Shown here: positions 9,932-21,828 of the stretch, in pieces
Position numbering within the stretch: position 1 is the stretch's first letter
How the letters are laid out: the number at the start of each line of letters is the position of its first letter
From: Prostheceraeus crozeri
Taxonomy: Eukaryota; Platyhelminthes; Polycladida; Euryleptidae
Assembly (NCBI GenBank): GCA_907163375.1
Contig: CAJQUW010005583.1
Span: forward strand, 62,001 to 126,000
DNA length: 64,000 bases
Direction: 5' to 3'
The notes under the pieces: generated by a model
Told to the model about the DNA's origin: nothing
Databases searched by the model: none
What the model saw: only the letters and a program-made list of their open reading frames with translations
Made by a program: the position numbers and the translations under genes

Positions 9932-10066
9932 CTCAAAAGTATCAATGATCGTCGACCGCAAATCTTATTTTTGACGGTCTGTAAGCGACGCTTCGTCTTC
10001 GACTTGATCATGTGTTGGACATTTGTGATGACATGCACTGTATATTTATGCTAAGACATCTTGATC
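9932..10066 (-). other. Predicted first exon of the neuropeptide gene
   Basis: It runs from about 30 bp downstream of a TATA box to the donor at 9932. It holds a short upstream frame (MSSQMSNT then stop) and a second ATG at 10011-10009. That second ATG stays open and, after splicing, joins the precursor in frame, adding 27 basic residues ending ..SLILLS before MKPF. The MKPF start is preferred because it begins an ideal signal peptide. The exact transcription start is estimated, not seen. Confidence 0.45.
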
Positions 10067-10089
10067 GGATTTCACGCAGCTCGTCGATC

Positions 10090-10098
10090 CTTTTTATA
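10090..10098 (-). promoter_or_regulatory. TATA box of the neuropeptide gene
   Basis: TATAAAAAG on the minus strand, upstream of the predicted first exon. The expected start is about 10066-10070. It fits the spacing of a focused core promoter, common in peptide-hormone genes. Confidence 0.5.
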
Positions 10099-10100
10099 CC

Positions 10101-10708
10101 AAAATGCCCATCGAATGAAAGAAACGTCAGGACAAGCAGCATGACTTAAAAGATGTCTATGTACATATGAGGAATCATAAGCAAGATGCTAACGAAAGCG
10201 AGAACATGCGGTGCGACCAGTCCCACGCGCATAAGAGTTGCTACATAGGCTACATTACATTGAATAAAGTAAAGCAAACTTTGGTGAGGCAGTCATTGGA
10301 ATTAAAAGAAAATTTACAGTACTCACAATCCTTATTTACACAATACGCTTACGACGGGCATAAAATGGAAGTTAGTGCTTGAGGTTAAAAAGAATCAAAC
10401 CGCTTGTCCTGAACTTTACACTTTTCAGTCCTCTGCTAACTTCTCTTATTGGCTGCTCAGAAATAAAGGGGAGAATGAGGACGACCTTGTTGGAAGTATC
10501 TGATTTTTGTGCACTCATTGTATATGCTTCAGACGGGAGGTTTTTCATAGTTACGTATAAGTAAAAGTATGCTACGACACTCGCTGCAGCAACAATGATA
10601 ATCCACGAGCATCGATTGCATTTGTCACTCCAGTAAGAAACGTGATGCTATGACTGAACGTTGATCACTGTCTGAATGAAAGCGTTTGCGGTAGTTGTTT
10701 CATTAGCT
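10101..10708. other. Upstream flank of the neuropeptide gene
   Basis: No coding sequence is supported; short plus-strand frames here have no family features. It probably contains promoter-proximal regulatory DNA of the neuropeptide gene, but no individual site can be called. Confidence 0.3.
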
Positions 10709-10880
10709 GAGTTCATCTCCGGTGTAAGTGTACATGTAAGTGTTATTATTCCGTATATATTAGTGTTTATTCCGTTTACCCGAGCTCAGAGTTAACCCCC
10801 GGAGTAAACTCCGAAGTTTACGCCAAAGCAAACTCCGGAGTTAACTCCAACATCGGTGTAAACTTCGGGGTTAAACCGAT
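10709..10880. repeat. Left cluster of palindromic GGAGTTAACTCC-type repeats
   Basis: It opens with 'gagttcatctccggtgtaag' and contains several near-palindromic 12-mers. One is a perfect GGAGTTAACTCC (10837-10848); variants include GGAGTAAACTCC. They alternate with CGGTGTAA words. A matching cluster in opposite orientation lies at 13258-13449. Confidence 0.55.
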
Positions 10881-13257
10881 TATGTTTGAACGAACGACAT
10901 TTGGCAATGTTTTCATAGTTGAAATGTCACGTGTATATTGACGGAAAGAAAAATTCATCATTTTTTATTCAATCACGTGAGAGTAGACTGAAATCAGACA
11001 AATTCCATCAGAAAACAAAAGACAAGTGATTTTGGTGCATTTTTCATCATTCTCATTACGATTCTGCGGAGAAAACTGACCAAACGAAGGATGTTATAAG
11101 CAAGAATATCGTTCCTATGCAGTTTCATAAAGGAAATATTGGTAATTTCTTAGACGGACGAGCTTGAAGAGCTGTGTATCTTTCTAAATTTTTACTGCCA
11201 ATTTGTTAAATTTGTCCGACTGTTCCCTTGAATGCCAATACTGAGATGTCATTTCAAGGAAGGCCCTCTTACGTGGGACATCTACAACCATATGGTTTCG
11301 GCTAGTTGTGTCAACGATTGTGCGATTGATCCCAGAGTTGTCTCTGAAAAGGCTCAAAGAAGAGGAGGTGTATTGAATCGGTGATTCCAATTTGTGGCCT
11401 GTCCTTATCACTGGAACTATGACGGAGACATAGCTTCAACGTAAACGGACGAAATTTGCTATGCCATGTGGTTCTTTCTGAGACCACGTTGCCAGTGTCC
11501 ACATGAATGCCATCGTCCTCATGGGCCCTGTTTTCTGTGCATCTTGTTGCCTTCTATGCGATTAATGATTGATTTTATTTTCATTGCAATTTTGATTCGC
11601 ATATCTGTATCGAGCGATATTTGTTCATAATAAATACAATTGACTGAAACGCCATTTTATTGATCTTTTCACTATTTGCTTTAAAATTCCGATGTATCAA
11701 AGGAAAATTATGCAGAAGTTCAGAATATGGATAAGCTACATGCGGAATTATGCAGCTTTCTTGTTGGAATTACATATACCTACATTAAAGCCTAAAAGTC
11801 TACTTGCATCCGATAGTACAATATGTCAAAGGTGATGAAGATTGTGGCTGAGCAAAGTTGTCAATTTGTCATATAGTGGATTATGTGAGAAAGGACCAGT
11901 ATCTGATGACAAAGATGAATTAAGTAGGCCTAATCCGTTTTCCAAATGCCTCAATGTAAATACCGGTATAAATACTGGTACATTCAGATTACTGTAATTT
12001 TCTCTGTAAATGGGATAGACGGCAACTAAGTTAGAATCATGGACATCGGATACAGCACTGAGGTCTACATAGTTAATGATGTTCGATGTCTATGGTTAGA
12101 ATGCTACAAAATATTCAATGCAAAATTAAGGGATAAACAATCAAGTTGCTGATGACGTGTGCGGTTAAAACGTCCATCAGGTCCTTGCAATTAACCATCT
12201 TCATACGAGCATATGGCAGTCAATCTCCAAGCTACATACAGTTTTAAGATGATGCGTGCCACACGGATGCATTTGAGATGACTGTACGTATACTGCCTCC
12301 CCCACGCGCGGTTCGTGCACGTCTAGAAGACTGAATTAGGTTTGCAATGATCGTCATCGCATAACGTTACTCACTGTTTTATGCTATCTTTCGATAACAT
12401 GCAATAGCTTCGGTTGAATTCGCTTAAAAATTTCGTATGTAGCTGATAGCTAATTGAGAAGCAACCTGCTCCGGGCACAAATGCCGGTATGGGTAGGACA
12501 CCTATGCAGGTGTGCACGATCGAGTAAGCCAACACGAAATTCACTTTCGGGTACAGGCCGGGGTGCAGGAAGATATGTAAATGTAGATAGCATTATGAAT
12601 AAGTTGATGCAACTAATGAATGAGTATAGACAGGCCTATACAAAGACAATGGGCAGGTAGGCGAACCTATTTCTAAATTTTTGCAAGTCGAGATCCTTGA
12701 TTGCCCGCAGCATTTCTCATAGAATCAAGGCTTGGAGCTTCCGATTTCATCATTTCAGATAAGAAAATTAGCAAGGGTTGAAGAAATTAATTAGAAATTA
12801 TGTCACGTACAAGTATGATTCAAATTGTACAAAGCTTCTTTAATATTGAGAGTTCTTTCCATAGAACAGGAGCGAAAATCGCAATTCATTTATTCACCAT
12901 GCAGAATTTTCATGAAAAAAGTGATTTTCTTGAAAATACACCAATTTTTCATGATATTTTGGTGGTTTCATTATGTTGACATACATCTCTGTTGTGCAAC
13001 CAATGTGAAAATTTCTTTAAAACCGGATCAATGTGCAGAATTTAACACTTTACACCATATATGAACTCGACAAGGAGTTATCCTCTGGGGGTTGACTTTT
13101 GCATGGTCCGAGTTATGTATGTAGCAGTAGGATTTGATGCTGGAAATATGTATTTTCATATAATTCGGTAAATGACCTAAATTTTAAGATTTTTTTCCCA
13201 TTGTGAAATTCAGCTGCTATCTAATACCTCGCATTTGAAAAAGAGTTCGATTCCTTT
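10881..13257. other. Non-coding interior between two inverted repeat clusters
   Basis: About 2.4 kb between the two palindromic clusters. A short stretch at 12540-12655 reads like coding sequence (YVNVDSIMNKLMQLMNEYRQ) and ends at a GTAGGC donor-like word, but I recognise no family. Otherwise nothing is supported. The whole interval 10709-13449 may be a single non-autonomous element. Confidence 0.3.
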
Positions 13258-13449
13258 AGTTCAGGTTAACTCTACACCGGGAGTTTACTCCGCGGTTGAC
13301 TCCAGAGTTTACTCCGGTGTAAGTGTTTACTCGACCTGTGTTCATGTTCGGTGTTCGGATAACACTTACACTAACACCGGAGTTAACTCTACACCGAGAG
13401 TTTACTCCAGGGTTCCACTTACACTTACAATAACACCGAATGTGAACTC
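13258..13449. repeat. Right cluster of palindromic GGAGTTAACTCC-type repeats
   Basis: Same vocabulary as the left cluster, in opposite orientation: GGTTAACTC, GGGAGTTTACTCC, CCGGTGTAAGTGTTTACTC and 'ccggagttaactctacaccg'. It ends '..cgaatgtgaactc' at 13449, the inverse of the start of the left cluster. This arrangement suggests the iterated ends of a foldback-type element. No clear target duplication was found. Confidence 0.5.
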
Positions 13450-16400
13450 ATAGACAAGATGGGTCATGTTTTAGGTTTCATCATATAGACAAGATTTTAG
13501 GTTTCTCTTGCTTTCAAGTTATTCAGTACATGTCAGTATTTTCTATGAAAACTTGTTTTATTTCTGAAAATGTCATATGCAAGATCTACAAATTGTATTT
13601 TTCTAGTTTGTAGTAAAAAGATTTATAGTTTTTTATATATATATTTATACTTCCAATAGAACTTCGGGAGATAACAACAAAAAAATTAAGAATAGCCTTC
13701 ACTATTTGAATTACTTTTAATTATTAATTTAATTATTCAATTTCTTAGTAACTAGCAAGTGAAGTTGCATGATAAAAAAGATACATAGCCTACATGTAGT
13801 TAAGACAATTGTCGAAGGTTATTTGTGAGTTAAGGGGTGCTATAATTTTTGTAATTTAAAATGAAAAACATTGTAACTTTTTCTGAGAGAAGCTTAGAAA
13901 GTAGGCTACAGTATATTTCATTTGATGAATAAAAACATGTCAGATGCCAGAGCAAATTTTAACATATTTATTTGAAAATTATTTTACTCATTTATAAGTT
14001 CTGTCCTGTAAAGGTTTAATACATGAATAAAATCAATAAGTCATCTAATATATAAAATACGGACATGTACTTATTTTTCTGTGTGTCAGCCGTCTGACAT
14101 ATGGCTCTTCGGAAACCTGGGTGTCTGACGTGACTCTCAACGTGTTAAGCTGTGATTCGCACTACACACGTAAGTCAATATAGTTGAAAACGAAAATAAC
14201 CACTGAATGGCAATGTTGAATTTAACTATTCATGCACACTATTTTCGCACTTCCATCTTGCACTAAGACGCTTTGTTCTTTGTTGAAGAACATGAAATAA
14301 TGAACCATAAACTGACAGCGAGATAAAATACTTGCAACACATTAAGAATATTTGCAGACAATGCCAAATATTAATATATCAGAGTAGACAAGACTGTAAA
14401 TACCATCGCAGAAAGATAGCTTCAGAGTTAAAGAGAAAATAAGAAAGAACGTTTCTATTTGATGTCCTTCAGTGTACCTAACATCAACGGCGAATTATTT
14501 ACAAAAATGCTAGGTGTACTTAGTCGTTCCGGAGACTTGTTTCTTCATACCGTTTGATTACGACAACAAATACCACATTTCTGATGCAGCATATAATCAT
14601 GTTATACACTTGAGATATGAAAACTGGGCATTGTTTCGAAGACTTTATTCGTGAAATCGAGTTGGAGAAAATTCTACGTCAGGAAACATCATTAGATTAA
14701 AACCATTTTCAAGAAAGAAAAAATTGAAACAAATTCAGCTCTATATACAGAAATAAGATAAATAAAGCAAAATCGAAATAGAGAGAAGTATTTTCGTAAA
14801 GTCTACGTTCAACAGAAAATTGCATGTAAGCTCTAGTAATGCTTCGATGAGGATCATTCAAATCGATCGACTTCGTAAAAGGCTTATCATCTCCAAACGT
14901 TCTGTTTCATACTTCCAACTAATCGTCTGGAGACTTTAATGGAGCCATGTAATACAGATCCTTCAACATTTCACTAATTTATGGATTTTCATTTTGTATG
15001 TTGGTTACTTTACAATCATGGTGACATTATTGCTGAAATTATTTGTCATAAGTAACTGAAAACTAGACTGACTCAAAATGGTCAACATTTAGTAGACTGT
15101 CCGTTTTGTTTGGCTACCCCAAGCACAGACACCGCGAGCAACCAGACAGACGTAATGTAAAATGAACAATAGCGGTATCTAGATGAATGTAATTGACAGC
15201 ATCAAAATTACAAGTGACACATGTGAGTTGTTGGTTGTTACTTCAATTACATCGAGGGGATCACAATCCTTTAATTTCGGCATGTGAATAAGCGATATTA
15301 TTTATGTGAGAATCATACATCCAAGGAACGTCAAAATGGCGAATTTCCTTGGGTTGTTCGAATTTGCCTCTAACTCAAAAGCAAAAAACAGATTTAAGTT
15401 TAAGTTTCATTGTTACTTTTTTTTACTGCTGTGATGTTAAATTGTAATTTTTGTTCATTCTGAACACTTAAAATTCGCTTCAATTCTTTGCAAGACAAGA
15501 ACGCACTCGCGTATGTGAATAATTAATGAAAATGAAAATGTAGACGAATAGGTATGAATGGTTAAGGTGGCTATAAAAAGGCAATACGTGGATATCGCAC
15601 TGCTTTTATGCTTTACCTTCAATGTAAGAGTAGAGAATAATGACCGACTCCATTGAAGCTTGCTGGAGCACAAAAACGCTAATCTATTCAACAATCACAA
15701 ATGCCGTTTAATGAGCTTTGCACTCATGTAAAGGGTTCAGCTAAAATCCTGAGCATCTAATTATATGCAGTTGACGTTCGGACATTTATCATTTTTTCTT
15801 TGTTATTTCATAATCGGTATCGTAATGATAACGGAAACATATAGCAAATATGCCCCAAAATAGATAGGGGGCTCAGGCAAAGAATTTTATCAACACATTT
15901 TAATCGTTAGTCCAGGTCCACCAAGGATTCCATGTTAACTGAAATCTACACTAGTGCTCAGTGTCACAAAAATGTGCGTGATTGTATTCGCAATATTCTC
16001 ATTATTAGTAAATTTCATCACTAGTTTCATTTTAGAAGCCTTGTGTTCATTCTATGATGGACGTGCATTTATTCCAGTCGGGTTCACTCTATTTCCTGTA
16101 TGATATTTAGCATTGCAGGTCCTTCATTCATCTTAGCTATATTCATCGAAAACTAAGTCAGTAGTTTCAGGATCATAATCCCAAGTTCTTAAAGCAAAAT
16201 GTCAAGTTCTTCTCTTCGACCTTATTCACGTCGTCTTCCAGAAAAAGTGCAAGCAACTTTAAAAATAGAAATCTGCATTGTCCAGCACACTTTTAGACTG
16301 TTTTCGGTTCAGTATATGACAGAATCCAGTGCTGATTTTGAAGTTCTCAGATTTGTTACCTATAAGGCCATCTAGAAATACAGAAACCGGCCGATGCATT

Positions 16401-16729
16401 CGAGCCGGTTCGGTCTAGTGTTTCAGGCCAATTAAATGGAAATTTCAGATCAGTCTTAGACTGAAATAATCCAGGGCACTGTTCCTGTTTTAGACTTTCA
16501 TTTAGGTCGTGTAAATGTAAGTATCACATGATAATGTATGCCGAAATTACTGTGAATCCCATGTCCTCTAGGTCTTCTAAGGACCGGAGAACAGAAGTAC
16601 TGTTTATGTAATGAACCTTTGGAGACACAACCAAAACCTTGAATTCTATCGTTCAAGCCAAGTGGGAAGATTGTACATAGCGCTTTAATCCAAAAGTCCT
16701 CCTTCTTCAGAAGTTTCCTATCTCTAGGG
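13450..16729. other. AT-rich non-coding DNA
   Basis: No gene, RNA gene or bounded repeat recognised over 3.3 kb. Short frames have no conserved features. Confidence 0.35.
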
Positions 16730-17100
16730 TCAGAATTGTAATTTGGAATATGGATGGTCTATAATTTGCAATTTAATTTTGCAAAAATTATGACCATCTT
16801 GCCTTAAGTGCTCATAAAAGAAAGTAGTGTGTTTTGAGGATGCATAGTGACGATGACCATTCAACCTGGCAGTTAGAGATTGGATGGTCTTGCCAACATA
16901 TTGGAATCCGCATTCGCTGCAAGAAATGAGACAGATTACAAAGCTGGATTTGAAATCGAAAGAACCACTATCTATGAGAAAAGCCTTTCTAGTGGTGTTT
17001 GATACGAAAAAGGAAGATTTATGTATGGACCCACAACACAAGCAACCTTTTCTATTGCAACTGTCAATAGAAAAAGAACTCGTGTTGTCGGCTACATAAG
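16730..17100 (-). pseudogene. GIY-YIG endonuclease domain of a Penelope-like element
   Basis: The reading contains CNRKGCLCCG (cysteine-rich zinc-binding motif), SNTTRKAF, then FVICLISCSECGFQYVGKT. The last contains the GIY-YIG core in its Penelope form (ICLI..GFQYVGKT), followed by the LTARLNGHR helix and EHLRQDGHNF. In Penelope-like elements this nuclease nicks target DNA to prime reverse transcription. It is a C-terminal fragment of a longer polyprotein, and its upstream half lies at 18.1-18.5 kb. Confidence 0.65.
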
Positions 17101-18140
17101 CCTTTTTCTTAATACTGTAAGGGTAATGGTACTTAATTCTAGAAGCAAAGTTTTAATGTTACCCCTTGTCTAATAAGGCAAAATTCTAAGACTATGTGCT
17201 CTCAAAGCCCAAGGTCAACAGGCCGGACTGCAACCTATTGGCGAGGGGCTGCCTCGCAGAGGCGGGCGTTAACAGCCAATGGATTCAAACAGACCCTTCC
17301 ACCTACACTAACAATGCCTGGCGATTAGGATTACCAGTAAAATAATTATGAGACCTATAATAAAAAAAGAATACATGTGACGTGATTAATTAATGCACTT
17401 ATACTGAAAGATGGGGACTCAGTCCACGCTATGCTATCACCTCAGTACTCAATAATCGAATTAAGACCTGACACGGTCAAAATATTTTTGAAGGATCCAG
17501 GAAACGGAAGATACCAAAGTTAAACAACTACCCTAGTGGAGAATCCTGTAAATAATTAGGTAATTAAAAGTCATGAACGAATGAATACAAATTAATACTA
17601 ACTACATAGGGTACCCTACTCCAGTACAGAGTAAGGACTGAAATACGAATAAAGGCTAGCCGACCCTACTTAAGACGGGAAGGGAAATAAATTAAAACTT
17701 ACAAACAATCTAGCAATCTTTTACAATATAAGAACTAAAATATGAGTTCGTCATGGACTTGACGAGAAGCTAACTTGAAAATAACAGATGGTGAAAATTA
17801 GAAACCTAAGAAACCAAGATTAAGTTTGCTTTGTATGGAGTCGTCAGGGAGGAACCATGTGGCTGCATGAAGTAAGGTTTCGGGCCCTAGCCTCCAACCT
17901 ATACCACATGGCGGGGTCAGGCCAACCATATCAAATGCACGACATGGAAGGCCTGAGGAAACATAGCAGAACCTTACCGAAGATAAATTTTGGAATTTTT
18001 AGGACAAAAGGAAGCAAATGAATCTGGAAGAGGTTTTTTTTAGTCCAACATGCCAATGATGGAGGGCATCTGGCGGGGCGAAAAACAACCAAACTTAAAA
18101 ACGAGGAACCTATTCTTTGAGAAGGACTTTATGCAAGAAC

Positions 18141-18169
18141 ATAGAGTAGGGATATATAGATACTCTGTG
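18141..18169. repeat. Minimal end remnant of the 'atagagtaggg' MITE
   Basis: It contains 'atagagtagggatatatag', identical to the end of the MITE at 37743, then 'atactct', its inverse. It is flanked by 'tgcaagaac' (18132-18140) and 'tgcaagaat' (18170-18178), a 9-bp near-perfect direct repeat. It sits inside the Penelope-like remnant. This looks like an internally deleted copy or an excision footprint. Confidence 0.5.
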
Positions 18170-18460
18170 TGCAAGAATTAACTGGCAGATTAACCTTGTA
18201 AGCCCTTCCTTCGAAGATGTCGAAAATGCTCTTAGCTCTTGATGCATAAAGGCGGAGGCATCAGATGAAATCCTTGCGAACCTGATGAGATGGACAGCAA
18301 AGATGTTTAAGCCAGTGTTCAAAGGCATATTACTCCCGGGGAAAGTATACAGCACCACTAGGAAGCTGAACTAATCAACCTTATGGTAAACCTCTGTGAT
18401 GTATTGGTCATCATTTTCGATCCTGATTTTAACATCTAAATAATTAACGCATCTAAATAA

Positions 18461-20985
18461 TTATGGGCTAATAGTATTCTTGTCGAGCGACGTAATATGT
18501 GAAGCACAACAAAATGATCAGCACAATGTCTTCTCATAAATCAAATTCAGCTTTATGGAGAGAGAAGTTCAAACCTAAGAAGCAAGCTGTTTGACAAAAG
18601 TAATCACGTAGCCTATCCAGCACATCCGTTATCAAATTTTCTCGATTGCTGCATTCTATATGCATTCGTCTTTGTGAAATCGCTGCTATGACTGACATTA
18701 GGCCTATACTAATTACGACTGGTTGGCCGTCACTATACTTGTATTTGGTTTGCAACTTTTTCTCACGCATTTTGAAGTCATCCGCAAATGAAGGCCGACA
18801 GCCGATACGATTCTATGAAAATACATACATTTTCTCAACACAATATTAAGCAAAAAATGTTTAACCGCATGCTGTGTCCGTTTATATGTATGGTGATAAA
18901 AATTTCTTCAACACTGAAAACTCTGTGCACAAAGATAAAAGAAGCCGACCTAAAATCAAGGCCCCTTCGGTCAAGCGGCCGCTTTCCATTTCTGGGGCCA
19001 CCAGCGGACAACTTCCATTTAGGTCAATGAGAATAAACCACATGGATTACAAAAAGCTGTAAATCAGTGAGCTACTTATGGTTAGTGTTCTTGACAGAAT
19101 TGCTACAGGCACCAACTGGTCTTTGGTAGTTTGAAACGATGCGTATTTAGCGTATTTAGTAGTTTTAGAAATTCCGTGAAGTGGTCGAGTTACTCTATGG
19201 TGCCCGATCCATCCCCCGCCCCACATTGCATATATCTGCGCGAAAATATTGGTAAAATACGTATAAAATTATGATGTATTGAAAAGATGATACACTATCA
19301 TTCAGTACAACAAAGTATTTTCAGGATATTTAGTCAGTCGACTTTGATTCTCATACATTTAGATGCCAGCGGCGGTGTCTGTTAGGTCAAATTTAAATCA
19401 TCATATCCAGAGACTAAGTTAACAATTGGTTATTCAAATTCTCACAAATTCACTTCAGTTTTCTGTCTCAGGCATGCAACTGTCTCACCCGAAGCTTGAT
19501 GGAGTAAGAGTCATCTGCCTTCGTTGGTCTGTCGTTTGGTGGAAAATCAATTTGCTAAGATCAAAGAAGTTGAACTTCCAAACTTAACAGAAAGAAGAAC
19601 CTCCATGGCATTGAAACTGTTCCGGAATATACCTTTATCTGACATTTTTTTTGCTTCCTCCTTGCCTCCCAAGTGGAGATCCTCAGTAACATTTTGCAGA
19701 ACGTCACTGCGCCGAACATCTTTTTTCTATCATGTGTACTCTATCATCGGGAACATATTTTGATTAATTATATGATTTCGTACATTTTCTATTTTGCATT
19801 TGCAACGCATCATACTTTTTGGAATTATCATGAGTTGAAACTCATCGATCGTCATATAAGTTGTGAAATAAACATCTCTGTCACGCGCCTTTCATGAAAA
19901 TTTGATATCGGATATCTTCTTTCAAAAATTCCCAACCCCGGTCGGTTGGGAGCCATGGATTTGGCACCCGGGTTTTCATTAGAGTCTAAATTATATAGTT
20001 GCATTTATCATGTCATCTTGTTTTTCATTTACAATTCGAAGCAGTGACCAACTAAGTGAGAATTCCGCACATATTGTACAAATGCCATAATACTTTTCAG
20101 AAATACCGTTCGATCAGCGACGAAGTTACCCCATCTGATTGTCGAGTAAGTGAATCTCACGTTTGTTTAACTCACAAGAATTACAAGAACTGAAAATCTC
20201 GTGTGTAGCAAGTTCAAACGAAGGTTGGGGGTAAGTGAATCTTTTGCCTGTGTTATGATTTGCGTTTTCCGCCAAGAAAATGCATCATAGAACGAATGTG
20301 TTATAGATTTTCCACCCGGCAATTTTGAATCACTACATAAGTTGGGATTTGCACTTTCTCATCATGTTAGAATTTCCGCAGCATTACAGTGGTCAACAAA
20401 AATGATGGATATATGCCGACATGAGTAAGAAAATCAAAAAGGCTCAATAAATAAATGAAAGCACAGTGCGAGAGGGGACATGAAACAGATGAACACGTCC
20501 GAGTTGGTGAGAAGGATATGAATGAGTCTTTGAAACAAAAAAGGGACATCCGGACAGGAAGCTAATTCGAGTCAGCATGGAGCAGGAGCCCATGGAGGCG
20601 AAGCGTCTCAAAAGTATAGAGAAACTGGTGAACGGTAGGCCCTATACATTTGAAATCTTTTTATTAATAGAACATAACTGATGCAAAAAAATCTGTTTAT
20701 ATTTGAAGTGTAATTTCATGAAATTCTATGTCAGTGGGAAAATGCAAAGTACGGCATTATTTTTTCTATGCTTATCTTCCTACATAAGGATCACCAACAT
20801 GTGACAAAAAGTGCATCGAAGAACAAATTAAATATGCGTAGTCTGCAAGAAGGAAGATCTTTTCATTGGAAAATAAAACTATATGATTACATTCACCCAC
20901 CGTGGAAAATCTGTCTATGAATTTATTTCCCACCGGAAAATCTATCTGTCATTATGCTTCCCTTCGGAAACCAATGCCTCTGAAC
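18461..20985. other. Non-coding DNA with one possible coding exon
   Basis: Mostly AT-rich with nothing recognised. At 20577-20634 a GC-richer stretch starts with a well-placed ATG (gtcagcATGG), reads MEQEPMEAKRLKSIEKLVN and meets a donor-like G|GTAGGC. It could be a first coding exon, but no partner exon was identified, so it is noted rather than called. Confidence 0.3.
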
Positions 20986-21828
20986 ATAGAGTAAGTATAT
21001 TAGGTAGAGTGGTAACTCCGAAATTATTAAATCCCCAATGTGTATACACTTTCGATTTTATTGAATGAACTCAAAGGAGATACAGGTGGTATTGTCACCA
21101 AATGCTAGATATGCACATTTTTGCAGTTTTGAAGAAATTACAACGGAATCGACTGATGATGACAGTAATGCAGAAGGAAATGATATTATTTTACAGGTCG
21201 TCCGTGTCATGACAGCATTTGATAGGTAATGTTTGTTAAATTAGCAACTCGGTGACTTGTTACTGCTTTCATGATGCACCTCAAGAGAATTTTCTTAAGC
21301 GTGATCATGTAAAAAAACAACTTACCACTGGTATAGCAAAATAACATAATCAAAGCCAATGACTTCATTTAACTTTGAAAAATATAAATGGTTCCACATC
21401 ACTATTCAGATTCAAGAAATGAAACGTGAATTTAGTGAATCATAAACTCATGCCGATGAAAAGTGAATTAAAAACTTGAAATTTCAGCCAAAGCACTAAT
21501 AATATGGCGACTTTTTCATGAAGACTTTCAGTATAATACAACCCATGAAATTCCCTTGATAATCAGCTTGATATCCGCTTAGTTAGAATGCTTATTATCA
21601 AATATTCATTCCTTTTGATATCCAACTTGTTTCATACTACTTATATAGGAGAGTCATCTCGGTAGTATGTAAATTGGCAAATTTTGAATTTTTTTAAAAA
21701 TGCTCAAATAATTTTTTGAACCACGGGAAAGTAATCTCCGCAAAAAACTGAATCTTTTGAAATAAAAATATTCACTGCATAGAGCTACTTTTTTTAGTCG
21801 ACACTCTACCTATATATCCCTACTCTAT
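20986..21828. mobile_element. 0.84-kb MITE, copy A (atagagtaggg ends)
   Basis: Inverted ends 'atagagtaagtatattaggt' (20986) and, at 21828, the inverse of 'atagagtagggatatatagg'. The whole length aligns in reverse to copy B (37743-38565), for example 'tccccaatgtgtatacactt' and 'gtatacactttcgattttat'. No target duplication is visible for this copy. No transposase is encoded. Confidence 0.65.

Larger units (their letters stand above)
16730..18460 (-). mobile_element. Decayed Penelope-like retroelement
   Basis: Minus-strand remains of a Penelope-like element. About 18110-18450 matches the end of the reverse transcriptase, with a FLDVKIRIENDDQ-like segment then HLIRFARISSDASAFMHQEL, equivalent to the family's 'FVRYARICSSYEDF' region. 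About 16730-17170 matches the linker, the cysteine-rich motif and the GIY-YIG endonuclease. Between them lie roughly 0.9 kb of unrelated, more GC-rich sequence that looks inserted. The 5' part of the element is missing and the copy is clearly dead. The limits are approximate. Confidence 0.6.

Noticed and set aside
12540-12660. Coding-like stretch ending at a GTAGGC donor-like word
   Set aside because: No family recognised, no acceptor that preserves the frame, and it lies inside a likely non-autonomous element.
20577-20634. Candidate first coding exon (MEQEPMEAKRLKS..)
   Set aside because: Good start context and donor, but 19 codons without an identified second exon is too little to call a gene.
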